From Mycocentrospora acerina (Eukaryota; Ascomycota; Dothideomycetes; Pleosporales), in the NCBI GenBank assembly GCA_022701365.1, contig JAKUHH010000040.1, positions 124,001 to 188,000 of the forward strand: a stretch of DNA of 64,000 nt, written 5' to 3'. How positions within the stretch are numbered: the stretch's first letter is position 1; the number at the start of each line of letters is the position of its first letter. Positions 42,867 to 55,182 of this stretch are shown here, one piece after another. Position numbers and translations under genes: made by a program. A model generated the notes under the pieces. It did no database searches. It had not been told where the DNA came from and saw nothing but the letters and a program-made list of their open reading frames with translations.

Positions 42867-44579
42867 GTCACAGCGCCTATGTAGTGGCAGTGACTTTTGC
42901 AGTGCTTTGCCATCCTAACGGATTGTTGAGTTATATATGCATTTGAGCGTGATTAGATAAATGAATGAATACACTGAACTATGAGACAAGGAATGTCGAA
43001 CCGAGCGCAGACAAGGAAGGTCGTGCCGGGCGTGAAATCGGCCAACTCTTGCATGCGATTGGATCACAATTTGTTGTTTGCAGTCCAATTAACAAATTGC
43101 CGTAGATTTGGAATTACCTGGGGATCTTGATAACGATCACCTCCAGAAGACTATTAGACGTTCCTGAAGCCTTTCGAGTCTTACATCTGCATCTGGTTGC
43201 TGCTGATAAATTTGATGAGAGGAGGAAATGAGAGGATAGGATTGGACTAATTGAGTTGAGAACCGATGATATTATTCACTACGCGCGACTATCTACAATG
43301 TGTAGGCGGATTGTGCGTGCCGAGTCAATGGCAAGTGCCACAACTAATCAGCATGTGGCACCTTCCTCGCGACAACCGCGAACAAAAGTCGTATACCACA
43401 TCTTTACCATACCATTTTAGACATTCTTAGAAGCCTTAGATGTATGCAAAGAACAACGAGAATAAATGTTTTATTGCTCGGAAGGCATGCACGCTTTCAA
43501 GAAGTGTCATGTATTCTTCTACGTGCGTCATCACATAGTATAAGCGTACTAGGTCAATGAAATTGAAAGAGGATGCTATTTCGGGTACTTAAGGAGTTAC
43601 ATCGCAAGCCTTGCCAAAGTTATTCCTGCTCAGGAAAAGATTATCATTGCTTAAACGTGATACAACTGGTATTGCGAGGGGGAAGCCCGTTGCATTTGAT
43701 GCACTGGGCCTTGCAGTGTCCTACACGGATCTGGGGTACAAAGTGGTCTTGGCTGCTGGCTCCCAGCAATATAAGCTTCGCTGTGCCATTGAATAACAAG
43801 AAATGGCAAAGTTTAGCCTCCAGGCTACGAGGTAGCAGGCCTAAAACTCTATGCGTGTGCTTTGTAATCGAAGAAGCCAAGGAGCGTTAGTGAGCCCGAT
43901 CGTGAATCGTCGAGGTAAGCACATTGCAAGCGCATATTGGCCTTCGAAAACTTAGAATGCCCTGTACTAGGCACTTGCGTGGGAATACGGCCATATACGA
44001 AGTACGCGTATAGATGAACACTATGCTTAATCAGATCAAGCTAATCGAGCTTATCACACCGCAATGCCGGACTTGCACCACTGGACGTCAGAGCTTAAAA
44101 CCTCCCAGACCAGGAATGCTGCGGAGCGTTTCGAAACTAAGCAAACCACAAGGGTCAACATGATGTCGGCGTGCATACTAGCTCACAGCTTTTGATGTCG
44201 GTTTGTTCTATCTCTGTGCAGCTGATCAGTCTTTTGTTTCTCGGGCTCGGCCAACCCGCGCAAACCACACGTGTAAGCAAGTTACCAAGCTGGTTCATGG
44301 TGGTCGCTATCAGCATCCAACCCTCACGACAGTACCTCGAACGTCGATTATAGTACAAGTCAAATCGCATTGAGACTAATTACGCCGCTACTGGCCGTTG
44401 TTTGTAACAATGGGATTATATCTGTATGGTTCTAGATCTTAGAAAGTTTCAGCTAAAATTCCGTATTATGTCGTACCCTCGTGTAGCTATGCGAAGTGGC
44501 CGCTACTTTAAGCTTTTAAAGTAGTGAGAGTTTATAACAAGGCTTGGTCGCATGTCTCAAGTAGCTTCAATCATCAACT
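42867..44579. other. Intergenic with one dispersed-repeat copy
   Basis: This 1.7-kb region lies between the amidase start (minus) and the glycosyltransferase start (plus). It holds the repeat at 43214-43384. Overlapping frames at 43573-43890 on both strands have no clear family; one (from 43611) reads KLFLLRKRLSLLKRDTTG and could be a gene remnant. No RNA gene was recognised. Confidence 0.55.
43214..43384. repeat. Dispersed repeat, copy 1
   Basis: About 170 bases align along their length with 56457-56620. Shared blocks include GATTGGACTA, GATGAT, GGATTGTGCGTGC, GAGTCA, CATGTGGC and the end ACC(G/A)TCGCGAAC-like. There is no coding capacity. It may be a short non-autonomous element or part of a longer one. 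Confidence 0.75.
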
Positions 44580-47043
44580 ATGGACTCCAAAAAGACCCAA
44601 CTTGATAGTGCGCCACATTATGTACCTATGTGGTCAAATATTGACGACGAAGCAAGGTCTGATGCTCCGCCTGCATATGAGCAACGATCGCCAAGCACGG
44701 GTGGGTCGATGTCTTCGCCTGGCAGCACAGGTGTCACAAGTATGTTTTTTAGGTTGTAGGAGTGAGCATAGCTAACCTTGCGCAGATGACGGTCGCATTG
44801 AAATCGATCTTAACTCGCACCTTACCAAAAGTCTCATCAAGCTTGTGCCTAAAGAGAAGCAGGCACCATACGAGACACGACTCAGCCGACGATTCACTGT
44901 GCAAAGATCATGGACGATTCGCCTCAACATCGTAATCCAGGTTGTCGGCAGCCGTGGTGATGTACAGCCGTTCGTCGCACTTGGACAAGAACTTCAAAAG
45001 TACGGTCATCGTGTCCGACTAGCCACTCACCCCACTTTTGACAGCTTCGTCCGAGACTCCAACCTGGAATTCTATCCCATTGGTGGCGACCCGAAAGAGC
45101 TTATGGCTTACATGGTGAAGAATCCTGGATTGATTCCCTCGATGCAGAGTCTACGAGAAGGCGACATCCAGAAGAAGCGAACTATGATTACTGAGATTCT
45201 TGATGGATGCTGGAAATCGTGTATAGAGCCCGATTTACAATCACAACAGCCTTTTGTAGCCGATGCAATTATTGCGAACCCGCCTAGCTTTGCGCACATA
45301 CATTGTGCGCAGGCTTTGGGCATTCCACTGCACCTCATGTTTACGATGCCGTGGACCAGCACAAGGGCGTTTCCACATCCATTAGCAAACTTCAAAGTCG
45401 GGGAGATTGATCCTGAGCTTATCAACTATGCGTCGTATGGTATTGTGGAATTGCTTACGTGGCAAGGTCTAGGCGACATCATCAACAAGTTTAGGAAATC
45501 TTTAGACTTAGAATCAGTACCAACGACCGAAGGACCACTACTTACAGAAGCGCTCCAAATACCCTTCACGTATTGTTGGTCTCCAGCGCTCATTCCGAAA
45601 CCCTCAGACTGGCCGTCATACATCGACGTTTGTGGCTTTTTCTTCCGCGATCCACCCGTCTACGAGCCTTCACCAGATGTTGCAAGATTTCTCCAGGCAG
45701 GCCCACCACCTGTCTACATCGGCTTTGGCAGTATCGTTATTGATGATCCAGCAAATATGACCTCTCTGATTTTGGAAGCTGTCCGCATGTGTGGAGTCCG
45801 AGCGATTATTTCAAGAGGGTGGAGCAACCTTGGAGGTGATCTCCCGTCAGAAAATGAGGAAGTTTTATTTATCGGTGATTGCCCACACGAGTGGTTGTTT
45901 CAGCATGTCGCAGCTGTTGTTCACCATGGAGGAGCAGGGACAGCTGCATGTGGACTACGAAATGCATGTCCTACTGTAGTCATTCCATTTTTCGGCGACC
46001 AGCCATTCTGGGGCAAGATGGTTGCAGCAGCCGGTGCAGGTCCAGATCCTATATCTTACAAATCACTGACTAGCCAAAATCTTCAACAAGGTATCTCGTT
46101 TTGTATGACATCCGAAGCCAAGGCAGCAGCTCGGAATATAGCCTCACAAATAGCTGATGAAGATGGCGTTAAAGCAGCGGTACAGTCGTTTCACGTCAAC
46201 CTTCCCTTAGATATGATGCAATGCGCCATTATTCCATATCTTCCGGCATCATGGGTATACAAAAAGAAATCTATTCGGCTTTCGAAGCTTGCAGCGCAAA
46301 TCCTCGTCGAGAACGGCACAATTTCACCGGCTGATATCATCAGCTACGAAAGCCATTCCATACATATTGAGAACAATCGCTGGGATCCCATTACAAGCAC
46401 CAGTTCTGCCCATATTTCTGTCGCAGTAAACATGGGTAGTGCTGCTAAGGACATGTTCTACAATCCGTACTCCGAACTCAAGCGCTCAGAAGTAGAGTCA
46501 ACAGGTCAAGCAGCAACAGCAGGCAAAATGGTAGCGGCAACAGCGAAAGGATTCGGTAGATTGAACATGGCATTTTTCAAAGGATGTTTGGTTGATATCC
46601 CCCTTGCAGCAGCAGAAGGTTTTCGAGCAGTACCGAAACTCTACGGCGAAGACGTTAAGGATCACGGCGAAGTGAAAGGCATCAAGAGTGGATTTACCGT
46701 TGCGGGGAAAAATTTTACGCATGGGATGGCTGATGGAGTTTCTGGTCTATTCACACAACCATACGAAGAAGCGAAAAAGGAGGGGGTGTTAGGTTTCGCC
46801 AAGGGATTAGGAAAGGGCACAACGGGATTCGTAACGAAGACTGCATCCGCAACAATAGGAATTGTCGCGTACCCTGGGCAGGGTATTACAAAGAGCATAA
46901 GACATATAGCAAAGAGCAGAACAAGGAAAGATATCAGGGTATGGAAGAGTACAGAAGGAGAGTATCTAGCACGGAATTTTAGGGCGCGTCAGGAGGTTTC
47001 GGGACTGATCAACGCCTTCAAACTTTTGAAAGGCGAAATTTAA
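44580..47043 (+). CDS. Sterol-glucosyltransferase-like GT1/GT28 enzyme with Vps13-like C-terminal tail (805 aa, 2 exons)
   Basis: The exons are 44580-44739 and 44786-47043 (intron 46 nt). A disordered Pro/Ser N-terminus (about 60 residues) leads into the glycosyltransferase: RLNIVIQVVGSRGDVQPFVA (about 100-118) is the acceptor-side signature, and VVHHGGAGTAACGLRNACPT with FFGDQPFWG (about 430-460) is the UDP-sugar-binding signature. IGFGSIVIDDP and HEWLFQHVAAVVHHGGAG match UDP-glucose:sterol glucosyltransferases, but no PH or GRAM domain is present. The tail from about residue 600 (GSAAKDMFYNPYSELK, GVSGLFTQPYEEAKKEGVLG, FAKGLGKGTTGFVTKTASAT) looks like the C-terminal region of Vps13-type lipid-transfer proteins. 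It probably works at a membrane on a lipid or sterol acceptor. The first ATG that keeps the frame is at 44580. Confidence 0.9.
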
Positions 47044-48748
47044 AATAGATAATAGAAATTCTCATTACATGTTCACAAGATAGATTTGTACTTTCCTGCC
47101 CTAGTTCCGATGCTCAAATGAAATTAGACAGAGCAGGTCTGGCGACAAGAAAGAGGAAACGAGCCAAAAAAATCGCGAGATCTGGGCTCGACAAGTTGCT
47201 CGGTTTTCCTATCAAAGTATCTTGTATTAATACAGAGATCCCATGTTCAATAAATTTTGGAATAGATTTGATTACGAGCTATTCTAAACAGAGTGGTAGA
47301 TATCAACTTGAAATAAACACCACGTCATGCACGCGTAGACGGGAACGCACCTCACTTCATGGATGGGGGAAGTTAAGAAATTATCAACTCGCTAAATGTT
47401 TAGAGACGAATTCTATTAATTCACAAATCACAAGTTTCGTAAATCACATACAAAATACGTCCCAGGTTTGTCATTACTAACAATTCACTAAGTTTTTACT
47501 AAATTTCCTCGTTCCATACCCCACATGTCTTCTTATAGCCCTATTAATAGTACTAAAGATCTTACATGAATATTAAATGTTGAGATTTATAATTCTTCTT
47601 TTCTGTAGTACACCTTCTTGGTCGTGGAAGTTTAGTGTAAGTGTAACCTTTTCGTCAGATGTCTAGTTGAACCCCCAGTTCAAGCTGCGAGGACAAGGAG
47701 ACAAGTCTCTGGACAAAGTGAAATAAACGGAAAAACACAAATTTATCATCTAGAGTACGATCAAAATTCAAAACAATACAGTGGGATCTTTACCTATTCC
47801 TCGAAGTCGTAATGAAAGTGAAATTCATGTCAAGAAAGTCGTCACAGATTGACTTTGGCCAAGATTTGTAGGTGCGGCACCAAATTTATCAAGAGCGATT
47901 GAAGTAGAAGACAGTTTAGAACAAGACGATAGTTGTTTAATCAATTTGAGAAACGCTTACAGTACTGTTGTATATGCTGTTTTTCATTATGTTGAAAATT
48001 TTGCTCTCAGAGCTTAACAAATAAGTACCCAGCTGTCTGCTATCTTTGATCCTGCCATAAGGCTATTTTAAAACAAAATAACACACCTCAACTCAAATAT
48101 TTCTTTGGAGCCAATATGTCAAGTCTACAAGAAGGCAAGCGTCGCACAATAACAGTGGTTCGTCAGTAGTCGCCCACCTGACTTCTAGTCCGCCGGTAAG
48201 TTGCTTGAAAAGGGCGACGCGAACAGGAAGTGTTGTAATTTCTTAACCCGACACCAAGAAAGCTAGAAATAGTGCATTTTCAGAACTTAGCTTTCGGCTA
48301 TCAGAAATGGGATTCTGGTTCGAGCGGAAAGCCCACCAATAGCAGCATTCAACGAGGGGGCCTACAGTGGCGGCTGGAATGCCGTTTTAATTAAATCTAC
48401 TGGCCCACGCAAGTTTCAGCTAGATGTTGGATACTTGTGGGTCGGCGCCTATCGTACTGAAGGATTTTTGGTGCTGGGAAGTCTCTAGTCGCGTTATTTG
48501 GCGCGGTTAGCACATGATCCCGAATACGGCCTGTGCCCTTCGCAGATGCCGATAACATTCCTTATTCATTCAGCCGTCGTCCCACATGGTCCATTATCAT
48601 TTCAAACCATCTCAGAACGCAGAATTTTGGACTCCTGTTGAGGGCTTCGCCGCTATATAAACATGAATTGTGCATGTTGGCCATCAACAGTAAAACAATT
48701 CAGCATAGTACGACTATATAACGGCGTCCTTACTTACTCCTATTAAAA
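47044..48748. other. AT-rich intergenic with a 5S rRNA relic
   Basis: About 1.7 kb separates the glycosyltransferase from the 3' end of the membrane-protein gene. It is AT-rich from about 47,200 to 48,100. The only structure I recognise is the decayed 5S copy at 48145-48250. The 120-aa frame at 47118-47480 has no motif. Confidence 0.6.
48145..48250 (-). pseudogene. Decayed 5S rRNA copy
   Basis: The minus strand resembles the 5S gene at 62991-63109: the central part (CACCTGACT.CTAGTCCGCCGGTA.GTTGCTT on the plus strand, 48174-48206) is almost the same, and GAAC.GGAAG follows. Both ends are lost: neither strand of the closing helix is intact, and many differences are C-to-T or G-to-A. It shares unusual bases with the other copy, so both come from one 5S family. 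Confidence 0.75.
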
Positions 48749-49762
48749 CTAAAACCTGTAATTTCCTTGCCACAGCTCAGCGGGTTGTGTAGGACTAGTA
48801 ATACCTGGAACCTCTGCTATGTACTGGCCATGGTTCCCTGCATGATGTTGCCATTGGTTAGAATCACTCGCCACTGTTTGAGAGTACCTCTCCTTTGGAT
48901 CTTGATCAGGTGCATACTGTTGATAATGAACACCTTGGTCAAGTGCAAAATTTTCTTGGGTTTTCTGCGCCCTCTTGTTCTTGCGTTTGCGTAGGCATAA
49001 CCAGGTAAGCGCAGCTCCCAGGGCTATGCCGATAAGGGGCCCTATGATAACGCCGGCAATCCAAGTATTGCTTTTTGATGATGACCTTGGAATAGATGTT
49101 TGTTCTGTCGACTGCGATGTACTGGAGCTCGGGAAGGTAACACTGGTGGAAGTAGTGGCGATGATTGAGGATGTCGGTACGGTGGAGGTGGCACCTATAG
49201 ATGCATTCAGCACAAAAACACTTGTTTTCGATAGCTTGGAAACTCACTACTCGACTGGACTGCGACTGTGCTGGACGCTCTCACAAGACCACTGATTTTG
49301 AATCCGGGCGATGAGATCTGCTGTGTATACGGATCCGCAGAATTGAAGAAAGTAAAGCGGAACACCCAGAAATCCTTTTCGGAAAACGCATCAGAAGCTA
49401 TATTTACATTCCAATCATAAGATGAAGTCGTGTTGATGTCGATGCCGCCTGGGCGCAAAATAAGTTTAACTGCATTGCGAGAAAGCTACGGGGCTCTACT
49501 GACGACCAATCTTGGAAGTGTACTTGGTCCCGTTGAAGTTGGTGATCCAAAGATCCAGTTTCTTGGTATCGCACGACGGGCAGTAGGTTTTGAAAGAGTT
49601 TTGGAGACCTGACTTCCAGAGTAGGGTGAATTTGGTGCCACTCTGTAGCGGTGTAGATCCATCAGGAGCTGCAGGTGCAGTCCAATCATCCTGTACCGTT
49701 TGGCACCATGTTTGTAGTGGAAGGAGAGTTAAAACCAATATGAGAGAAAAGCAGAGTATCAT
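48749..49762 (-). CDS. Single-pass membrane protein with Ser/Thr-rich ectodomain (300 aa, 3 exons)
   Basis: The exons are 49507-49762, 49248-49448 and 48749-49194; frames join to 301 codons. A signal peptide (MILCFSLILVLTLLPLQTWC) precedes an extracellular beta-rich domain (WTAPAAPDGSTPLQSGTKFT, LLWKSGLQNSFKTYCP, DLWITNF, then SYDWNVNIASDAF and FWVFRFTFFNS). A Ser/Thr stalk with many SS/TS steps follows, then one helix (WIAGVIIGPLIGIALGAALT) and a basic stop-transfer (LRKRKNKR). The cytosolic tail is Gln/Tyr/Pro-rich. This layout is common in fungal surface proteins of the sensor type, but no WSC or Mid2 domain is evident. The function is unknown. The first donor (GTCGTC) is weak, so the exact first junction is less sure. 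Confidence 0.75.
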
Positions 49763-50183
49763 ATTTGTTGCGGTCCCTCCACTAAGGGTATACTACGATA
49801 GTATGAAGGGTTGCACGGCGAGGCTACTGTTCAGAATAGAGGGCCAACGTGTATAAGGGGGATATCGGGCGACAACGAGGCTGAAAGCCATATTTGCGGC
49901 ACAGTGCATGCATTTGCAGGGGGTATATTTGTTGGTTTCGAGGCTGCAGACGCAGGCCCATAGCACTTGCTACTTCAAGACTTGTATACTTTATCGAGAT
50001 AAAATCGGGGTCGATACACATGATTTGCTGAAGCAGTGGGGACTATATATTGCGGCACGGATCGATGCTGGGGTACGTGCATAAATTAAAAATGCTCTTC
50101 GCGCTTCGTTAAAACAGGCGACTTGACACAACTTCTATTTATCCTGCCTCACGGTAGAATCTTGTAATTGAGATCATACTTTA
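49763..50183. promoter_or_regulatory. Divergent promoter, 421 bp
   Basis: The membrane-protein gene (minus) and the GH47 gene (plus) start on either side. GTATAAGGG (about 49850) and CTATATATTGC (about 50041) are TATA-like. No coding signal is seen. Confidence 0.45.
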
Positions 50184-51980
50184 ATGTTCGAAAGACAAGC
50201 CATGTTCCTCAGAAGATATAGATGGCCTATTTTCTTCATCGTGGCGGTCGTCTTTCTGGCAACAATAGCTCCACTCTCTGCTCGTTTCGCACCATCTAGG
50301 AGCCCGAGCTTTCCCATAGATGATCAAAAAAATTCCGCTCCATCGACAATAACCTCCACTGGTCCTATTCGAAGCTCTCATGCCTGCCCCACGACACCGC
50401 CAACTCCAGCACTCAACCCAGAAACCCAGGGCCGATTCAACTGGAGATCCATTCCGAGACACCACTCCATAGAACAATACTCTCAGTTGCCTCTGGGAAG
50501 CCCGTCACCCAGGCCTTCTGTTCAACATACTTTTGAGGCAGCGTCAACAACAGCTAAAAATGAAATCGCCTCCCGCAAAGAGGCCGTCCGAGAAGTTTTC
50601 AAGCGATGCTGGAAGTCCTACAAAGATCGAGCATGGACGAAAGATGAGCTCGCTCCTATCTCTGGTGGAGCTAGAGACACTTTTGGAAGTTGGGGAGCCA
50701 CCCTAGTCGACAGTTTAGACACGCTCTGGATCATGGAGATGAAACAGGAGTTTGCAGAAGCCGTTGATGCTGCTGTCCAAATCGATTTTGGACCGAAGAT
50801 TGATGGCGAAATCAACATGTTCGAAACAATTATACGTTACCTTGGAGGCTTCATAGGTGCCTATGATGTATCTGGCTGTCACGACGCGCGACTCCTGAGC
50901 AAGGCCATTGAGGTTGCAGACATGGCATATGCCTCATTCGACACACCGAACAGGATGCCAGTCTCGAGATGGAGTCCCAAAAAAGCAGTAAATGGGGAGG
51001 AACAACTACCAGCAGAATCTATGCTGATCGCTGAAGCAGCCTCGGCCAGTGTGGAGTTCACTCGACTATCACAACTCACTGGAGACATGCGTTACTTCGA
51101 TGCCATCTCAAGAGTGACAGATGTGCTTGATAAGCAACAAGGATTAACCAAACTTCCAGGCATGTGGCCAATCAGCGTGAACATGCGAAAGCCAGACTTG
51201 ACCTTTGATGGTTTTTTCGGTCTGGGTGCGATGGCAGACTCAGTGTACGAATATCTTCCAAAGATGCATCAACTACTCAACGGAATTGGTCCAGTAGCAG
51301 CACAATATCACAAGATGTACGAGTATGCAATGTCTACTGCGATAACTCATACATTGTTCCGTCCCATGGTGCATGATAAAGCAGATATCCTTATCGCTGG
51401 TTCTAGTGTAAACGGAAAGAGGGATGATAAGGGTCAGCACCTCGTATGCTTTGCTGGTGGCATGTTTGCTCTTGGTGGGAAGCTCTTCGAAAACAATACG
51501 CATGTCGACATTGGCCGTAAGATCTCGGAAGGTTGCGCCTGGACATACAAGAATGCACCAAATGGAATCATGCCAGAGGTCTTCTCAATGATCGCTTGTC
51601 CGACGTTGTCAGCATGCGATTACAACCCCAAGCCTGGCTCAGGTCCATTCAGCGAGGTTGGTGATGGGCGGTACGCTCTAAGGCCAGAAGCTATTGAGTC
51701 GATATTCTATATGTACAGAATTACGGGCGAGTCGAAGTATCAGGATATTGCATGGGAGATGTTTCAGGCAATTAGTAACCATACTAGAACGGAATTTGCA
51801 AATGCTGCGATTGGAGACGTCATGAAGACGCTAGTGGAGACGTATGACAGTATGGAAAGTTTCTGGCTGGCCGAAACACTAAAGTACTTCTACCTTATTT
51901 TTAGTGGAACTGACGATATAAGTCTAGACAATTTTGTTTTTAATACTGAAGCGCACCCGTTTCGGATACCGTACAAATAG
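50184..51980 (+). CDS. GH47 class I alpha-1,2-mannosidase, type II membrane protein (598 aa)
   Basis: A single exon encodes a short cytosolic head, a signal-anchor helix (WPIFFIVAVVFLATIAPL, residues about 14-31), a Pro/Ser stem and a GH47 (alpha/alpha)7 barrel. Motifs in order: REVFKRCWKSYKDRAWTKDE, GWGATLVDSLDTLWIM (with FGSWGATL), FETIIRYLGGFIGAYDVSG with its catalytic Glu, GAMADSVYEYLPKMH with the catalytic Asp, HLVCFAGGMFALGGKL, and YALRPEAIESIFYMYRITGE with the catalytic Glu502. The Thr of FNTEAHPFRIP near the C-terminus is the calcium ligand. The enzyme trims mannose from N-glycans in the ER or Golgi, or acts at the surface if released. The length and all key residues look intact. Confidence 0.95.
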   Translation: MFERQAMFLRRYRWPIFFIVAVVFLATIAPLSARFAPSRSPSFPIDDQKNSAPSTITSTGPIRSSHACPTTPPTPALNPETQGRFNWRSIPRHHSIEQYSQLPLGSPSPRPSVQHTFEAASTTAKNEIASRKEAVREVFKRCWKSYKDRAWTKDELAPISGGARDTFGSWGATLVDSLDTLWIMEMKQEFAEAVDAAVQIDFGPKIDGEINMFETIIRYLGGFIGAYDVSGCHDARLLSKAIEVADMAYASFDTPNRMPVSRWSPKKAVNGEEQLPAESMLIAEAASASVEFTRLSQLTGDMRYFDAISRVTDVLDKQQGLTKLPGMWPISVNMRKPDLTFDGFFGLGAMADSVYEYLPKMHQLLNGIGPVAAQYHKMYEYAMSTAITHTLFRPMVHDKADILIAGSSVNGKRDDKGQHLVCFAGGMFALGGKLFENNTHVDIGRKISEGCAWTYKNAPNGIMPEVFSMIACPTLSACDYNPKPGSGPFSEVGDGRYALRPEAIESIFYMYRITGESKYQDIAWEMFQAISNHTRTEFANAAIGDVMKTLVETYDSMESFWLAETLKYFYLIFSGTDDISLDNFVFNTEAHPFRIPYK

Positions 51981-54900
51981 TTGCTTGCTGCTCTCAAAAT
52001 TAAATCTCAGTTTACAAGAACACAAAGTTCAGGGTTTTATCCAGAGTATCTTGACACTCCCACACTAACATATTTCACTCGAGTATATTTAACTATCTTT
52101 TTGAATTCGGATATTTGACATAAGATATCTCAGTCTCGAGACATCTTTACTAACGCAGCATCATGATAGTGATACCGGCCGCAAGCGACGCAGAGAATCC
52201 TACGTGTCGCGGGCCTCGAGAAGTACCAGAAGACCAGTAGTCAGTGCTAATTGGATCACTTCTACCGCCCGTTGGTGGCCGCTAATCCAGTTATACTCTA
52301 TCTACTTCGCTGACATTACTCGTGGCCATGTATGTAATAGCTGTTTTTGGTACTATTGTCGCAATCGATGCTGCAACAACCCATGAAACAGTCTGTCAGG
52401 ATACGGATATGTGTTGATGAATCCAGTGCTAGCCGGAAAAGTGACGTAATCAATAGGTATAGATACACCAGCAGGCAACGAACACTACAAATGTGTGTTT
52501 CTTAAAGTGGGTCAAGTATATTATAGTACCATATCAGGGTAGGTGATTCTTATTCAAACTCGAAGAGTCTGACACATTTTCTTGTTAATAAAATCTTTTG
52601 TAAGTGTTGATGAGTCACCATAGGCTGCGTATATAATATTTTAATACCTGTAGTTGCCCTTCTGTGTTTAGTATCACTTGTTGTAAGTGCGAAGAGAGAC
52701 GGACTAGCGAATAACACTTCAGTAAAGTAATGAAAATTCGTCTTGCTGAGGCTCATTAGAGGAAAAGAAGCTATACAGTCTCAATAATTTCACCGAAGAT
52801 GCCACATTTAGGGACTTTTGCAAAATATTTGTGATCAGTCATTGCTAGAACGATATCATTTCAACCTTTGGGGAGATTAAATAATGACCAGACCAATGGA
52901 TCCTTAAAGGACTCGACTCGAAATTTTATTGATATTTCATGAGACTGAATATCAATTCTTCATAGTCTAACTGCTCTTGGAATTGAAGTCACACACCGTT
53001 ATAGTTCTACCTCGCAGCTTAGCACCTGAATTTTCAAACAATTACATTGTCTTGAGACATGATCGGAGTGTTGCAACATTTCTGCTGGATTGGAGAAAAC
53101 CAGAGGCAGGAAAAATTTGCAGATATGATTCTAACGACAGCATTGTTGGACCATAAAAACGAATGCGCGTGCAAGAGTCCGCAAAGCGAGACTGTAGAAC
53201 GATGACCTTTAGGCACCCACCGTTTTGGGGCCACACCCTCTATAACGCACGTCACAAAAGGTATGACAATGCCCCTTCTAATAAAAATGAAGGTATTTCC
53301 AGTACGAAATCTAACTCAAGTGAACTTGTCTTCTCAACGCATTTGTGTATTATTATTTTGCACTCTACGCTTTGCGTTCGAAGAGATGCCTTCGAATTGG
53401 CCATTCGTTTACTTTTCTGGACACAAATTCATTACCATTATTGAAATGTGGGAGAACAATTGATTGTCTAGACTCAGCAATAGAGCTAAACGATTTCTAG
53501 CACAATAGCAACGTCTGTCAGTTTATCTTGCAGCATACCTAAGTCTCTCATACGATGTGGTAATCCTCTTTGAGAATTTTAATTTTTCTTCTTCTGAATT
53601 CGTGAAGAGCCGCTCCCCTTACAATCCTTCTGGAAAAAAATTGTATTGATCCATAATGTGTACAAAATGAGGGAGGTGGGGTGGCTCTACCTAAGCCCCT
53701 CGTAAAACTTGAAAACCGCTACACGAGCTTGGCTAAAAAGCGGCAAATACGCAACGGCGAGCAAATTTTCGTCTTTGCACTTTCTGGAAGAAACTACCTG
53801 TCTATTATCAACCAGGTAAATCGCGTTTGGTTTAACATTTAGCTATTCTGCTTCAGGTAAGAATACGGGGCACTAGTTTCTTGGCTGCCTTTATAGGTTA
53901 GGTGACATCCTACTGGTACTCCCAAACATGTGTATGATCTAAATTGGCACAGATTTTGTTTTCCGGGTTTTCTAGGCAGTCATTCTGCAGTACATAGAGA
54001 TGGTACTTTGTAACGTTACAATTTTATAAGATGTTTGGTCACAATTCAAATGCACACCCGCTTCTGCAAAGGAATGCTTCATCACTTTACATTTTGACAG
54101 CGTGGTGTCCTTCTGACGTGTTCAAGGGATAACCTGGGTCTACTTGATCGGCAAGCAACAACGTCGGTTCTCATGAAAGCCGACGCGAGATTTTGCATGA
54201 TCAAGTTGATAGCATCCCCACCGATGCATTCTCCACCCGTGTCACACGTGCAATACCTTGCCTGGCTTCGACTCAAGGTTTTCTAGTGCCTACACAATCC
54301 TCTCTATGGATACATTGGTAACCAATCGATGTTACTCCGTCTTCGTCATCTGCGATAAGAATCCACTCACACTCCTTGGTACAAAGTACACTACAAGACA
54401 GCTTTCATGGACCGCTACAGCTTTTAGACGAAGGTATGACATATTAATTGCCACATTAAAAGATACTAGGAATTCCGAAAAATTGAATTGATAATCTCAG
54501 TGCGTAAAGAAGAGCATTAAGGCTGTTGAGGGCCTCCGAGCAACGATGTTGCAAGTTCTCTTTCCTCCAATCACGTTCTCGATAGAGGAAAGACTAACGA
54601 TACGTCGACTGGGATATGTCATGTCAACTTATTCCTAGACTTTTGACCAAGATCAGTTGATGCCCACGGCTTCCGATCGGAACGCGAGATGACAAATTCC
54701 GTGGTAGCTGTCATGTTTTAGCTACATACAAGATAGCAAGCGCTAAGTTTGGCATCGCAAATTATGACAGCCATAGATTTATTTGATGGTGTTGCCTTCG
54801 GGTTGCATCAGGCTAAAAAATCGCACTCTACGGTTCGCTTCTGCCACAATCAACGACAATTGTATTCTATGGGCAAGTTACACAAACTGTTTATGAGCAC

Positions 54901-55182
54901 GCTAGCTGATCTATCACGCCGGCCCTACCTCTCTAAAGAAGCCGTCAGGCTCCGCCCCTCCGAAATTTCTCACATATAAATCGGGAGTACTCGAGTGGGG
55001 CAGAATGATGACGCCTGACCGGGCAGGTCGGCAAGGAATTACATTAAGTTTCAACCTGATGTACAGTATAAAACTGGTGTATCACCTACAAATAATCATA
55101 TCTCTCATCATTCACACAAATTATCCAACTGTCTCACTCTTATAGCTTCTGAGCCCAATCTACTATTACCTAACCCTACATC
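51981..55182. other. 3.2-kb gene-free, AT-rich stretch
   Basis: No frame above about 95 residues and none with a recognisable motif is present on either strand. The base composition is AT-rich with many short T/A runs. The last 150 bases (TATAAAACTGG near 55,068, then CT-rich sequence) form the promoter of the NmrA-like gene. It could be decayed mobile DNA, but no long terminal repeats or transposase remnants are readable. Confidence 0.55.

Noticed and set aside
48305..48345. GGTTCGAGC as a possible tRNA T-arm
   Set aside because: No matching acceptor stem, D-arm or anticodon arm could be drawn around it.
51981..55182. Degraded retrotransposon
   Set aside because: No direct terminal repeats, primer-binding site or reverse-transcriptase motif could be read; this remains only a possibility.
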